Shown: piece after piece, positions 42,197-51,084 of the stretch
How positions within the stretch are numbered: the first letter of the stretch is position 1
Layout: the number at the start of each line of letters is the position of its first letter
Source: Phycisphaerales bacterium
Lineage (GTDB): Bacteria; Planctomycetota; Phycisphaerae; Sedimentisphaerales; Anaerobacaceae
Direction: 5' to 3'
Length of the DNA stretch: 64,000 nucleotides
Assembly: GCA_020352215.1 (NCBI GenBank)
Contig: CP070675.1
Location: 4,100,230-4,164,229, forward strand
Program-made: the position numbers and the translations under genes
The notes under the pieces: generated by a model
The model's input: the letters and a program-made list of their open reading frames with translations, nothing else
Told to the model about the DNA's origin: nothing
Databases searched by the model: none

Positions 42197-43249
42197 GTGA
42201 CAATAGGAAGAACAATTAGTGGGCAGTCACTCAGTCCGGCCGAGGAGAGTTTCAATATCTCACTTCGCCCGAAGAGTCTGAACGAGTGTATTGGCCAGCA
42301 GAACGTTCGGGAAAAGCTTGCGATCGCGATCGAAGCAGCCCAACACAGGTCTGAGCCGCTGGAGCACATTCTATTCTATGGTCCGCCAGGGCTTGGCAAG
42401 ACAACGTTGGCCCATGTCGTGGCAAATGAGATGGGGGCGACGATACGCTGCTCATCGGGGCCAGCATTGGCAAAAGCCGGCGACGTAATGGGTCTATTGA
42501 GCAATGTCAACACCGGCGATGTACTGTTCATTGATGAGGTTCACCGGCTTAGTACGCCGGTCGAGGAGTTCATCTATCCGGCTATGGAGGACTTCAAGGT
42601 TGACTATACCGTCGATAGTGGCTTGCACGCGAAGACGATAAACTTCCCACTGAGGCGGTTCACCTTGGTTGGCGCTACGACGCGGGCCGGCCTGCTGAGT
42701 GCTCCCCTCCGCAGCCGATTTGGGATGCTCTATCATCTGGAATTCTACAGCACGGAAGAGTTGACAGAAATCCTGAACAGATCGGCCCAGCTATTGAGCT
42801 TACAGTGTCAAGATGGAACACTGGAATTGATTGCGGCCTGTTCTCGCGGGACACCTCGTGTAGCCAATAGGCTGCTAAAACGCGTGCGAGACTACGCCCA
42901 AGTCAAAGGCTCTGGAGTACTCGAGGCGGGCGTCGTCGAGAACGCGCTGAAGATGGAGCAGATCGATCGCTTGGGTTTGGACGAGTTGGACAGAGCCTTT
43001 CTGCGGGCTTTGGTCAATGTCTACGACGGGGGGCCCGCCGGTATTGAAGCCATCGCTGCTACGCTTGGCGAAGAAAGAGACACTCTCGAAGATGTGGTTG
43101 AACCATATCTTCTGCAAATAGGCTTTCTGCGCCGGACCAAGCGAGGACGAGAGGTCACACAACAGGCTTGCCGGCATCTCGGGATGAAGCTGCGCAGGAA
43201 GAGAAGTGCCGATAGTCAGCCGAACCTCTTCGAGCGGGATGTTCCATAA
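42197..43249 (+). CDS. ruvB: Holliday junction branch migration helicase RuvB
   Basis: 350 residues from GTG 42197; the frame is open back to 42161 but family members begin near here. SLRPKSLNECIGQQNV, Walker A FYGPPGLGKTTLAHVVANEMG, Walker B LFIDEVHRLSTPVEEFIYPAMEDF, sensor I TLVGATTRAGLLSAPLRSRFG and the C-terminal winged helix (RTKRGREVTQQACRHLG). AAA+ motor of branch migration. The start is 55 bp after the ruvA stop. Convergent with recO 66 bp downstream. Confidence 0.95.
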   Translation: MTIGRTISGQSLSPAEESFNISLRPKSLNECIGQQNVREKLAIAIEAAQHRSEPLEHILFYGPPGLGKTTLAHVVANEMGATIRCSSGPALAKAGDVMGLLSNVNTGDVLFIDEVHRLSTPVEEFIYPAMEDFKVDYTVDSGLHAKTINFPLRRFTLVGATTRAGLLSAPLRSRFGMLYHLEFYSTEELTEILNRSAQLLSLQCQDGTLELIAACSRGTPRVANRLLKRVRDYAQVKGSGVLEAGVVENALKMEQIDRLGLDELDRAFLRALVNVYDGGPAGIEAIAATLGEERDTLEDVVEPYLLQIGFLRRTKRGREVTQQACRHLGMKLRRKRSADSQPNLFERDVP

Positions 43250-43314
43250 GGTAGATCACCGCTGAGAGCCCGGCCGGATCGTCCCCGAGTATACGATGCG
43301 TCCTCCGCGACAGC

Positions 43315-44064
43315 TCAGTTTTCAAGAACGTGCTTTGCCATTTTAGGCAAGTGACCGAGAATCTCGGTGAAATGATAGACCAAGACCCGCTCGATCTCAT
43401 TCAGCGTTTCTTCCTGGGAATCGGCGATCGACCTCAGACTGGCCAAGCAGGTCGCAGCTTCTTTGGTCAGCCTGATTTTGTCCTGCAGACTTCCTTCGCA
43501 ATTTCTGCAAATCATGCCGTTTGACGCACTACTAAAATAGACTTCCGGCCAGTCTGCTGAGAAGGCGCTCCTGCAACTCACACAGCTGGAAAAGACCGGC
43601 CGCAACCCAACCTCCTTGAGCAGCGCCAGTTGAAACAGTATCAGCAGCGCCAACATGTTGCCCCGCCCCCTGTTCGCTTCGTATTGGGTGTCGGCGTCTC
43701 GCAGAAACTGCAGGAAGCTGTCGAACAGTTCCCGATGAGGGTCGCGATCATTTGTCAGCTTGTTCAGTAGTTCGGCGGCCAAGAGGCAGCAGTTGAGAGT
43801 GAACAAATCCCTGGACAGGGTGCCGAAGTCCGGCTGTTGTTCGAATTCCGTAAGGGTGGCGAGTTTTTCTTTCGTCGAGTCAGAGAATACGATGTTGCCT
43901 AACGAGAGCATTTCTATTGGGCCGTCAAATGCCGACTTTGCTCTTTTCGAGCCTTTTGCAATTGCGCCGACCTTGCCTGCATCTCTGGTAAAAAACGTCA
44001 CTACCTGGGATGTCTCGGAATAATCGACCGCCCGTATACAAATAGCTACGTCTTTGTTCAACAT
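43315..44064 (-). CDS. recO: DNA repair protein RecO
   Basis: 249 residues from ATG 44064 (MLNKDVAIC); ATG 44073 is an equal alternative. N-terminal OB domain with AICIRAVDYSETSQVVTFFTRDAGKVGAIAKGSKR, then a helical domain and a zinc ribbon CVSC...CRNC around residues 160-185. RecO loads RecA onto SSB-coated DNA with RecR. The last gene of the purA/uppS-to-recO strand, about 50 bp after the CNNM-type protein; head-to-tail with ruvB across a short convergent gap. Confidence 0.93.
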   Translation of the reverse strand: MLNKDVAICIRAVDYSETSQVVTFFTRDAGKVGAIAKGSKRAKSAFDGPIEMLSLGNIVFSDSTKEKLATLTEFEQQPDFGTLSRDLFTLNCCLLAAELLNKLTNDRDPHRELFDSFLQFLRDADTQYEANRGRGNMLALLILFQLALLKEVGLRPVFSSCVSCRSAFSADWPEVYFSSASNGMICRNCEGSLQDKIRLTKEAATCLASLRSIADSQEETLNEIERVLVYHFTEILGHLPKMAKHVLEN

Positions 44065-44113
44065 GCTGGGCATATCGCGGTTCGCGATTGGCAGTCTATG
44101 TTTACTTTGTCGC

Positions 44114-45406
44114 TCACGAATCACGGCTGACAAGTTGAATTCTGATACGTTTTATCCTTCGAGCTTCTGCAGAGGCGATGGTAAATCTCACATTCTCATA
44201 TTCCAAGCTCTCACCCGTCTTGGGAATATAACCCAAGCGTGAAAAAACGAAGCCGCCTATCGTTTCGTAGTCCTCGTCTTCCGGCAAGCTCAATTCGAAC
44301 TGATCGTTTAGGTCGTCGACATACGTTCGGGCGTCGACGTCGATCGTATTCTCGTCCACCTGTCGTATCGATTCGGGAGGCGTCTCTTCGTATTCGTCTG
44401 TTATCTCCCCGACGAGCTCTTCGAGGATATCCTCCAGAGTGACGATGCCAGCTGTCCCCCCATATTCATCAAGTACTACAGCTACGTGCAACTTCTGGTT
44501 TTGAAACTCGTGGAGCAATGCCCTGAGACGTTTTGTCTCAGGAACAAAATAGACCTTTCTCATCTTGTCTCTGAGTGTGAAATCTGTAGGGTTTGCCCCA
44601 ATTTCCGTCAGCAAATCTTTGGCGTAGACAAGGCCGACTATCTTGTCTATGTTCTCTTCGTAAACCGGTACACGTGTGTGACCTGCCTTGGTGATAGTGT
44701 CGAGAACGGTCTGCAGGTCAGTATTGACCTCAACGGCTACGATGTCTGTTCGCGGTGTCATTATTTCATCAGCCGTGCTGTCGCTTAGCTCCAGCACGTT
44801 CTCGATCATTTCTTGCTCTTCTTCGTCCACAGCCCCTTCCATTTTGCGCTGCTCGAGGTCCGTCAGAAACTCCTCCTGCATTTCTTCCTGCTGTTCCTCG
44901 GGCGTTATCTCAGCCACCCCGGTGAGCCGGCGCACGAGGCCGTCCCATCCCTTGAGCAAATATAGAAGTGGTGAAGCTACGGCCGCAAAGACGGTCAATA
45001 TTCTGTATGTTCGGCTGAGGAATTTTTCGCCCGCGTATTTTGCCCACGCGTGAGGAATTGCCAGGCCAAACACCGAGAACACTACCACGGCAATGACAAA
45101 CACAAGCACATACTCACTGACGGCCAGCCTACTCTCGTGCCGCTCCGCAAAGATTGCGATCAGCAATAGCAGTATGCATACGTTAGAGATGAGCCGATAC
45201 AGGGAACAAGTGAGAATCAGTCTATCGGCGTTCTCCGCCAACTGCTCGGTGGGATCTTCAGAGTTCTCTCTTCCTCCAGTCGCTTTGAATGCTTCCTGCA
45301 ATCTGACGCGAGAAAATGTCCGTAGCGCAATCGTATTGACGGAGAAGAATAATGCACAGCCAGTCAGAAAGCAAATCAGTAGCACAGCCAGGCCAGCGTA
45401 GTTCAC
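44114..45406 (-). CDS. CNNM/CBS-domain membrane protein (HlyC/CorC type)
   Basis: 430 residues, GTG start with AGGA 9 nt upstream. Four hydrophobic segments in the first 160 residues form a DUF21/CNNM domain, then EEEQEMIENVLELSDSTADEIMTPRTDIVAVEVNTDLQ begins a CBS pair, with VVLDEYGGTAGIVTLEDILEELVGEI in the second, and a C-terminal CorC_HlyC domain (EDEDYETIGGFVFSRLGYIPKTGES). Homologues are linked to Mg2+/Co2+ export or homeostasis. Encoded 42 bp after ybeY, the same order as in many bacteria (phoH-ybeY-corC). Confidence 0.92.
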   Translation of the reverse strand: MNYAGLAVLLICFLTGCALFFSVNTIALRTFSRVRLQEAFKATGGRENSEDPTEQLAENADRLILTCSLYRLISNVCILLLLIAIFAERHESRLAVSEYVLVFVIAVVVFSVFGLAIPHAWAKYAGEKFLSRTYRILTVFAAVASPLLYLLKGWDGLVRRLTGVAEITPEEQQEEMQEEFLTDLEQRKMEGAVDEEEQEMIENVLELSDSTADEIMTPRTDIVAVEVNTDLQTVLDTITKAGHTRVPVYEENIDKIVGLVYAKDLLTEIGANPTDFTLRDKMRKVYFVPETKRLRALLHEFQNQKLHVAVVLDEYGGTAGIVTLEDILEELVGEITDEYEETPPESIRQVDENTIDVDARTYVDDLNDQFELSLPEDEDYETIGGFVFSRLGYIPKTGESLEYENVRFTIASAEARRIKRIRIQLVSRDS

Positions 45407-45448
45407 CTCTTGATATCCTTTCGATTAGTTTCGTACATGAACAAGAGT

Positions 45449-45937
45449 CTATGAGCTACCTCTGTTCTTGTGCTCTCGTGCTCTTTCGCTCCTATTATAA
45501 ACTAAGCCGTACCCAGAGTGTTGCAGAAATTCGTCTTCTGCCGAGTGCATTTTCTCGGCCTGCTCTGCTGTGGAATCGTCAAATCCAAGGTTGTGCAGCA
45601 GGCCGTGTGTGACGTAGAGTGCCAATTCGGCTTCGCTCGAATGACCTCGCCGATGCGCTTCTGTGACCGCTCTCTCCCCGTTGACGACAACCTCGAACGA
45701 TCTGTCGGACGCGAGGGCCTCGTCATCGGACAAGTCAAAACTCAGACAGTCAGTCGTGCTGTTATGATTGAGGAATTTGGCATTTAGTCTGCGCATCTCA
45801 GCATCGTCGACTATTGCTACGCTAACGGTCGCACTGAGTAGCTTGAAATGACTGCAAATAGCCCCGATGAGTTCTTTCAGCCTGGAGAGATCGGCTTCTA
45901 TGTTTTGAAAACTCTTGGTGATCTCAACAACTATCAT
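45449..45937 (-). CDS. ybeY: endoribonuclease YbeY (rRNA maturation factor)
   Basis: 162 residues, ATG. Single-domain metalloprotein: NAKFLNHNSTTDCLSFDLS and then HGLLHNLGFDDSTAEQAEKMHSAED. The canonical zinc motif is HGxLHLxGYDH; here His111 and His115 are present but the third ligand is Asp121. The rest fits YbeY in size and fold. YbeY acts in 16S rRNA 3' end maturation and ribosome quality control. Flanked by pgpH and the CNNM protein, the usual setting. An Asp can still bind zinc, so activity may be kept. Confidence 0.93.
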   Translation of the reverse strand: MIVVEITKSFQNIEADLSRLKELIGAICSHFKLLSATVSVAIVDDAEMRRLNAKFLNHNSTTDCLSFDLSDDEALASDRSFEVVVNGERAVTEAHRRGHSSEAELALYVTHGLLHNLGFDDSTAEQAEKMHSAEDEFLQHSGYGLVYNRSERAREHKNRGSS

Positions 45938-45960
45938 GATTTCCGGTCGTCGCTGGTCGG

Positions 45961-47559
45961 CTACTTTTTCCCGTCTGCCTGTTTGGGCTGGGACACGTCG
46001 ATTTGAGGTACGTCTGGTGCGCTGGGATATGCGATTCTGCCGTGGTAATGTGCCGCAAGCGTTTTCGACATGCTGGCTCCTATTTGACTCAGCTCTCGCA
46101 ACGACAGATCACATTCGTCGAATTGCCCGTCCTGGAGGCGTCTCATGGCCATATTGTGCACAACCACCTCCACCTTTGCCAGGGTTACCTCAGGCAAAGA
46201 TCTAACAGCGCCTTCGACAGCATCTGCCAACATCACTATCCCAGCTTCCTTCGTGAGGGGTCTTGGTCCAGCATATCGAAACTCACTCTCGCGAGGCGGG
46301 GCTTCTTTGGGTTTTCGCGCGGACGATCCCTTGGAAGCAGGCGCCTCGTGTTGCTTCTTGGCCTCGTTATAGAAAGGTTCGACCAATGTGGTGCCGTGGT
46401 GCGTTTCGATGAACTGCCGGAGCACGCTCGGCAGACCGTATTCCTTGGCCATTTCTATTCCATCTTTGACGTGGCCGACAATAATCAGTTGACTCATTGC
46501 CGGCGAGAGCTCTTTGTGCCGGCTTGCAGAGCCCATCTCGTTTTCCACGAAATATCTGGGCTTGTTCAGTTTTCCAATGTCGTGGTAATAAGCCCCTACT
46601 CGACATAGAAGGCCGTTGCAGCCGATTGACGCCGCGGCCGCCTCGGCTATGGAGCCTATTAAAAGGCTGTGGCTGAATGTCCCAGGTGCCTCCATTGCGA
46701 GTCTCTTCAACAATGGCTGGTTAGCGTCGCTATAGTCCAGAAGTGTCATACTTGTTGCTATCCGGAACACTTTCTCGATTACCGGCAGCAAGCTCTGAAT
46801 AAGCAGGCCGACGAGGAAGGTGGCCAGGGCATGGTGACCAGCTGCGACAAAGCCCACGCCCAGCGTATCTCCTCGACCCAAGAGGCTCAAGCAGCCCACG
46901 GAGGCTGCAGTCACGAACACTACCAGCGCAGCTACGACGCTCACCTGCAGGAGTTTCATTCTTGTCCGGATCTCTTTTAGCAAGAAGCAGCAAGTAATGC
47001 CACCAGCTGCCATCGTTACGAGTAGGTTGATGCCCTCCAGTTGATAGCTGTTATTCTGTGATGATCGGACAGCGAAACTGGCAAGCACACAATAGAGTGC
47101 TGCCATACCGATTGCGAAACGCTGGTCATATGCGGTCGTCATGATGATAGCCGCTGCTACTGCCGCCCCCGTTGCCCAACTTGTGGCCCAGTACTCCTGA
47201 CCGGTCGAAAGCACGCCGATCTTGGTTACGGCCAACATCAGAACAAGCAGACCGGCTAATGCGAAGCCTCGGGAGCGACTCTTTACTATGCGCTTCTGAT
47301 AGTGCCAGATGTAAACGCCAGCTGCCACAGCGATCAGCAGCACGATGACCGATGTTGGCACTACGGCACGATAGCGACCCTGCTGAGTGAGGTCAAACGA
47401 AACTATGGGGATGCTGAGAACAACGAAAAGCAGCCATATCATGGCTGAGGCGATGACATCTGTGTCGATGAATCGGCCTGTGCGCAGACCTCGCTCGGCT
47501 GACATGCTCTTTCGCACCAGAGTTCGTCGTGGGCTCGTTTTTTTTGTGAAAAGTCCCAT
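45961..47559 (-). CDS. pgpH: 7TM-HD phosphohydrolase (PgpH-type, c-di-AMP phosphodiesterase family)
   Basis: 532 residues, ATG at 47559, no clear ribosome site (MSAERGL at 47505 also possible). A short cytoplasmic start, then at least seven hydrophobic segments (about 35-260), and a C-terminal HD domain: APGTFSHSLLIGSIAEAA, GAYYHDIGKLNKPRYF, ELSPAMSQLIIVGHVKDGI, IETHHGTTL and LADAVEGAVRSL. This is the PgpH/YqfF layout but without the roughly 250-residue extracellular domain usually found before the membrane part. A Lys/Pro/Ala-rich insertion (PASKGSSARKPKEAPP) lies in the HD domain. Listeria PgpH hydrolyses c-di-AMP; the same role is inferred here. Confidence 0.88.
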   Translation of the reverse strand: MGLFTKKTSPRRTLVRKSMSAERGLRTGRFIDTDVIASAMIWLLFVVLSIPIVSFDLTQQGRYRAVVPTSVIVLLIAVAAGVYIWHYQKRIVKSRSRGFALAGLLVLMLAVTKIGVLSTGQEYWATSWATGAAVAAAIIMTTAYDQRFAIGMAALYCVLASFAVRSSQNNSYQLEGINLLVTMAAGGITCCFLLKEIRTRMKLLQVSVVAALVVFVTAASVGCLSLLGRGDTLGVGFVAAGHHALATFLVGLLIQSLLPVIEKVFRIATSMTLLDYSDANQPLLKRLAMEAPGTFSHSLLIGSIAEAAAASIGCNGLLCRVGAYYHDIGKLNKPRYFVENEMGSASRHKELSPAMSQLIIVGHVKDGIEMAKEYGLPSVLRQFIETHHGTTLVEPFYNEAKKQHEAPASKGSSARKPKEAPPRESEFRYAGPRPLTKEAGIVMLADAVEGAVRSLPEVTLAKVEVVVHNMAMRRLQDGQFDECDLSLRELSQIGASMSKTLAAHYHGRIAYPSAPDVPQIDVSQPKQADGKK

Positions 47560-47645
47560 CTGTTTGTTGGGCCGTGAAGATCAGGAATTCAGGATGACAT
47601 ATGACATTCGATAGCTTGGAATACCTGAATTCCTCAATCTGCTGC

Positions 47646-48614
47646 TCAGGTCTTGGCTCTCCCGGTTCTCGTTTCTGGGGTCTTTGCTTTCTTCTTGTAT
47701 GCACGCACAATGTTTTGAACGAGTCGATGTCTTACGATATCTCTTTGAGTCAATTCCACTACCCCAATACCTTTTATTCGTCTGAGTATCCGTATTGCCT
47801 CAACCATCCCGCTCCTCTGACCCTCATCCAAATCGACTTGTGTTACGTCGCCCGTTATTATCATTTTTGAGCCGTGTCCCAATCTTGTCAGCACCATCAG
47901 CATCTGGAGCGCCGAAGTATTCTGGGCCTCATCACAGATGATGCCTGCTTCATTTAGAGTCCGACCTCGCATGAAGGCAAGTGGAATGATCTCGATGATG
48001 TCCAATTCTATGAATTTCTTCATCTGTGCGAAGTCCATCATATCTTCAAGAGCATCAAATAGTGGACGCAGATATGGATTCACTTTGGCTTGAATATCGC
48101 CCGGCAGAAAGCCGAGCTTTTCACCAGCTTCCACGGCGGGTCTTGCCAGAACAATGCGTCTGACCTGTTTCTTTTTCAGCATTGAGACTGCAATTGCTAC
48201 AGCCAGGTATGTCTTGCCCGTGCCCGCAGGTCCTGTGCAAAAGGTGACATCGTTGGCCAACATTGTCTCGATATACTTTAACTGTCCGCTTGTCGAGGGC
48301 TCGATCACCTTCTTGTGGGAATAAACTGCAATAACTTCACCGCGCTCATTGGTCGGTGCAACGTTGGCCCGCCTGATAAGTGCGTCCACGTCCGCGGAAG
48401 TCAGGGAGTGTCGTCTTATTAGGCGCTTCTGCATCCTGTCGATTATCTGAGCAGCTATGTTCACGTCTTTCTCGGGGCCGCGGATAATCAGATTGGATTG
48501 CCGGGCCGTGATCTGGACACCGAGGGATTGACGCAATAGGCGAAGGTGACAATCGGCGCGGCCGAACAACTCGAGCTGCCTGTCAGTTGAATCTAATTGT
48601 ATCGTAACTTCCAA
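47646..48614 (-). CDS. phoH: PhoH-family ATPase
   Basis: 322 residues from TTG 48614 with AGAGGAAG 4-6 nt upstream; the frame is open further (to 48758) but that part overlaps the cdsA end. KH-like N-terminal region with LEVTIQLDST and LGVQITARQSNLIIRGP, then the P-loop TGPAGTGKTYLAVAIAVSML, Walker B-like IICDEAQNTS, and KMIITGDVTQVDL. PhoH proteins are cytoplasmic NTPases tied to RNA metabolism, and in bacteria are commonly next to ybeY as here. It is followed by the pgpH gene 86 bp downstream. Confidence 0.93.
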   Translation of the reverse strand: MEVTIQLDSTDRQLELFGRADCHLRLLRQSLGVQITARQSNLIIRGPEKDVNIAAQIIDRMQKRLIRRHSLTSADVDALIRRANVAPTNERGEVIAVYSHKKVIEPSTSGQLKYIETMLANDVTFCTGPAGTGKTYLAVAIAVSMLKKKQVRRIVLARPAVEAGEKLGFLPGDIQAKVNPYLRPLFDALEDMMDFAQMKKFIELDIIEIIPLAFMRGRTLNEAGIICDEAQNTSALQMLMVLTRLGHGSKMIITGDVTQVDLDEGQRSGMVEAIRILRRIKGIGVVELTQRDIVRHRLVQNIVRAYKKKAKTPETRTGRAKT

Positions 48615-48666
48615 CGTCTTCCTCTTCCAAAGACTTACGAACGCGCTTTCTTGCCGTCGGCGATCC

Positions 48667-49536
48667 TCAAGCACTACCCTTTGCAATAAGCATGAAGAAC
48701 ACATATGCAAACGGGGCCGACACCAAAGGCGAGTCAATAATATCCAAAACCCCACCAAAGCCCGGCACTTTGTTTGCCGAATCTTTTTGCTGAGCGTCGC
48801 GCTTCATCATAGACTCGACCAGATCGCCGGCTTGGCCAGCAAACGCGAAACAGAAGCCAAAGATTATCGCCAACCACCACTGCATTATATCAAAGCCCAC
48901 CGCAAATGCTATAGCAACGGCTGTCGCCGCCACTATTGCACCGACCATACCCTCCCATGTCTTGCCGGGGCTCACATTCGGAGAGAACTTGTGCCTGCCA
49001 TAGAGGCTGCCAATGGCGTAAGCTCCTATGTCAGCGAATTTTACAACAAAGGCAAACATTAACATCGGCCAGAGGCCAAAATCGATTCGGACCGCCAATA
49101 TGAATCCGCTGAACAGGCCCAGGTACATGATGGAAAAGCAGCTTGCTCCGCAGTTGGCCAGCACCCCTTCGGTGCCCCAGGCGATGTACTGGTATAGCAG
49201 CAATCCCAGCACTGAAAAGGCCAACAACAGAAACAGACAGTGCAGGGGTGAGACTTGGACAATTTGAAGCCAGTACCATGCGCTTGATAAAAGAATAGAG
49301 ATCACGATAGAGACGGGCGTGAGAACCTTATGTCTCTTGGCTGCGGCAAGTCTCGCCAGCTCGAGCTGGGCTGGGATAATTAGCAGAGCTATGAGAATAA
49401 CCAAGAGTGTTCCCTGGAGGGGGTTGTCATCTGCTTGAGAGGGCGTAACGGAGCCGTCCAGCCAACCATCGAGAACGACAATGCCGGTGAAGATTACCGT
49501 CATCAGCGTTCCAAAAAAAAGTCTGTGTCCAAGCAT
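48667..49536 (-). CDS. cdsA: phosphatidate cytidylyltransferase
   Basis: 289 residues, ATG. About eight hydrophobic segments; the CdsA signature near the C-terminus reads GDLVESMMKRDAQQKDSANKVPGFGGVLDIIDS, matching 'SxxKRxxxxKDxxxxxPGHGGxxDRxDS' with Phe for His and Ile for Arg. The upstream KFADIGAYAIGSLYG and KTWEGMVGA segments are conserved. Makes CDP-diacylglycerol for phospholipid synthesis at the inner membrane. uppS normally abuts cdsA; here a 551-bp gap lies between them. Confidence 0.93.
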   Translation of the reverse strand: MLGHRLFFGTLMTVIFTGIVVLDGWLDGSVTPSQADDNPLQGTLLVILIALLIIPAQLELARLAAAKRHKVLTPVSIVISILLSSAWYWLQIVQVSPLHCLFLLLAFSVLGLLLYQYIAWGTEGVLANCGASCFSIMYLGLFSGFILAVRIDFGLWPMLMFAFVVKFADIGAYAIGSLYGRHKFSPNVSPGKTWEGMVGAIVAATAVAIAFAVGFDIMQWWLAIIFGFCFAFAGQAGDLVESMMKRDAQQKDSANKVPGFGGVLDIIDSPLVSAPFAYVFFMLIAKGSA

Positions 49537-50087
49537 GGTCTAATTCTTCGTCATCCGTGGGTAGAACGCAAATCGTCCTATAACAAGTATATCGATTGTG
49601 GCGATGATAGCAAGAGAGTGATTCACGACCGGTCCGGAAAGAAGAAGTGGACCTTTACAGCTCCATTGGCAATCTGCTGTCACATAGGGGCCACAATCCG
49701 TGCCTGCCCGTATTGTGTTGAACATCTGGTCTTACAGGCTCCGAAAGACTCAATCCCTTACGGCAAGACCAAGTGTGACCATTGAACGAACCGCCGTCCA
49801 GGAAACGGAAGTCAGCGCGGTCTCCACCTGCATCCGAGACTCGGCTGGGAGATACTTGATGTGTATGAGATCACACGGTAGTTGCCACTCACGTTGATTA
49901 AGAAGCTTTGTCATTGCACTTTATGAGATATACCGGTCGAACTCAGGGTGGGAACGTCACTACTGAGAATTCGGCAAACTCACTCTCGTTGAATCTCCGA
50001 AGAGTACACGTTTCTACGCCTTCCGCCATATCCTCCGCCGATTTCCAGTCCACCGCGCGCGCAGTCGCCCGGATTCGGGCAACGTTC
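49537..50087. other. gene-free gap between uppS and cdsA, with doubtful small frames
   Basis: Nothing recognisable. A minus frame (50125-49943, 60 codons) starts inside uppS in another frame and ends in EFSVVTFPP; a plus frame ending at 49785 reads KKKWTFTAPLAICC, CPYC and KTKCDH, but opens only inside antisense cdsA. Neither has a ribosome site or family resemblance. They are mentioned because the gap is odd for this operon. Confidence 0.4.
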
Positions 50088-50846
50088 TCACTTGAGAGCG
50101 CCGAAGCGTCGACCGCGTCTCGCATAGGCCACTATTGCCTTCTCTAACGTCGCCTTTTTGAAATCAGGCCAGAGGGTTCTTGTGACGTAGAATTCACTGT
50201 ATGATATCTGCCAAAGCAGGAAGTTGCTGACTCGCATTTCGTTTGCAGTACGTATCAGCAGGTCCGGATCAGATAGACCCGCGGTATACAAGTGCTGGCT
50301 CATACACCGATCGTCGATATCCTTGAGCCGCAATTGGCCGTTCTTGTATTTCCTTGCGATCTCTTTGGCCGCGTCTACGATCTCCGCCCTTCCGCCGTAA
50401 TTTAGCGCCAACGCGAGTACCATCCCGGTGTTGTCTCTGGTCAACTTTATGGTCTTCTTCAGCTCCGTTCTCACCGACAGAGGAAGTCCATCGAATCTAC
50501 CGAGGTGAATCAGCCTCACGTTGTTCTTGGTCAGCCTGGGTCGAATCCCGACAAGATATTGGGTGTACAGGTGCATCAGGGCATTGATTTCCGCCGCCGG
50601 CCTCTTCCAGTTCTCCATACTGAAAGAATACAAAGTCAATGACTTGATGCCGAAATCTACGCAGCACTGAGCTATTTCCTCAGCAGTCTTTGCTCCTTCA
50701 TAGTGACCTCTAACACGAGGCTGTGACCTCTTCTGCGCCCAACGACCGTTGCCGTCCATGATTATTGCGATATGACATGGCAGCTGTTCGGTCTTCAGGC
50801 CGAGGCGCTTGGCCGTTTCCTTCCGTCTTTTCTCCATTTCAGTCAT
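50088..50846 (-). CDS. uppS: isoprenyl (undecaprenyl diphosphate) synthase
   Basis: 252 residues from ATG 50846; a GTG at 50858 and ATG 50837 are alternatives. HIAIIMDGNGRWAQKRSQPRVRGHYEGAK with the catalytic Asp (residue 31), TLYSFSMENWKRPAAEI, ALNYGGRAEIVDA, and SDPDLLIRTANEMRVSNFLLWQISYSEFYVT. In the last motif GGE/SGE is replaced by ANE. Adds isopentenyl units in cis to make the C55 lipid carrier for peptidoglycan or glycan synthesis. Second gene of the minus envelope cluster after purA. Confidence 0.95.
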   Translation of the reverse strand: MTEMEKRRKETAKRLGLKTEQLPCHIAIIMDGNGRWAQKRSQPRVRGHYEGAKTAEEIAQCCVDFGIKSLTLYSFSMENWKRPAAEINALMHLYTQYLVGIRPRLTKNNVRLIHLGRFDGLPLSVRTELKKTIKLTRDNTGMVLALALNYGGRAEIVDAAKEIARKYKNGQLRLKDIDDRCMSQHLYTAGLSDPDLLIRTANEMRVSNFLLWQISYSEFYVTRTLWPDFKKATLEKAIVAYARRGRRFGALK

Positions 50847-51084
50847 CGGGCAAACCACTTGGGATATTTAAGAACCACAATCGAGCGGAACTGTGGCCGG
50901 CCATGAACCACGGGATGCAGACAGGTTAACAGATAAACGTACACATAAGGATTATGCTTCGCGGGATGGCAAAGCATTTTCGACTTCCCCAACAGTCACA
51001 AATACCTCTATTGCAGCAAGTACAGTCGTGGGGCTTCCACTGCGATGTATACGGGCAGCGTGAATCCCCGGCTTGGCCGCGCAG

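Noticed and set aside
48615..48758. Longer start for PhoH
   Set aside because: It would overlap the end of cdsA by about 90 bp, and TTG 48614 has a strong ribosome site.
49435..49785. Plus-strand 116-codon frame with CPYC and KTKCDH
   Set aside because: Its start lies antisense inside cdsA and there is no internal start with a ribosome site in the gap; no family recognised.
49943..50125. Minus-strand 60-codon frame overlapping the end of uppS
   Set aside because: No good ribosome site or family match; kept only as a note in the gap entry.
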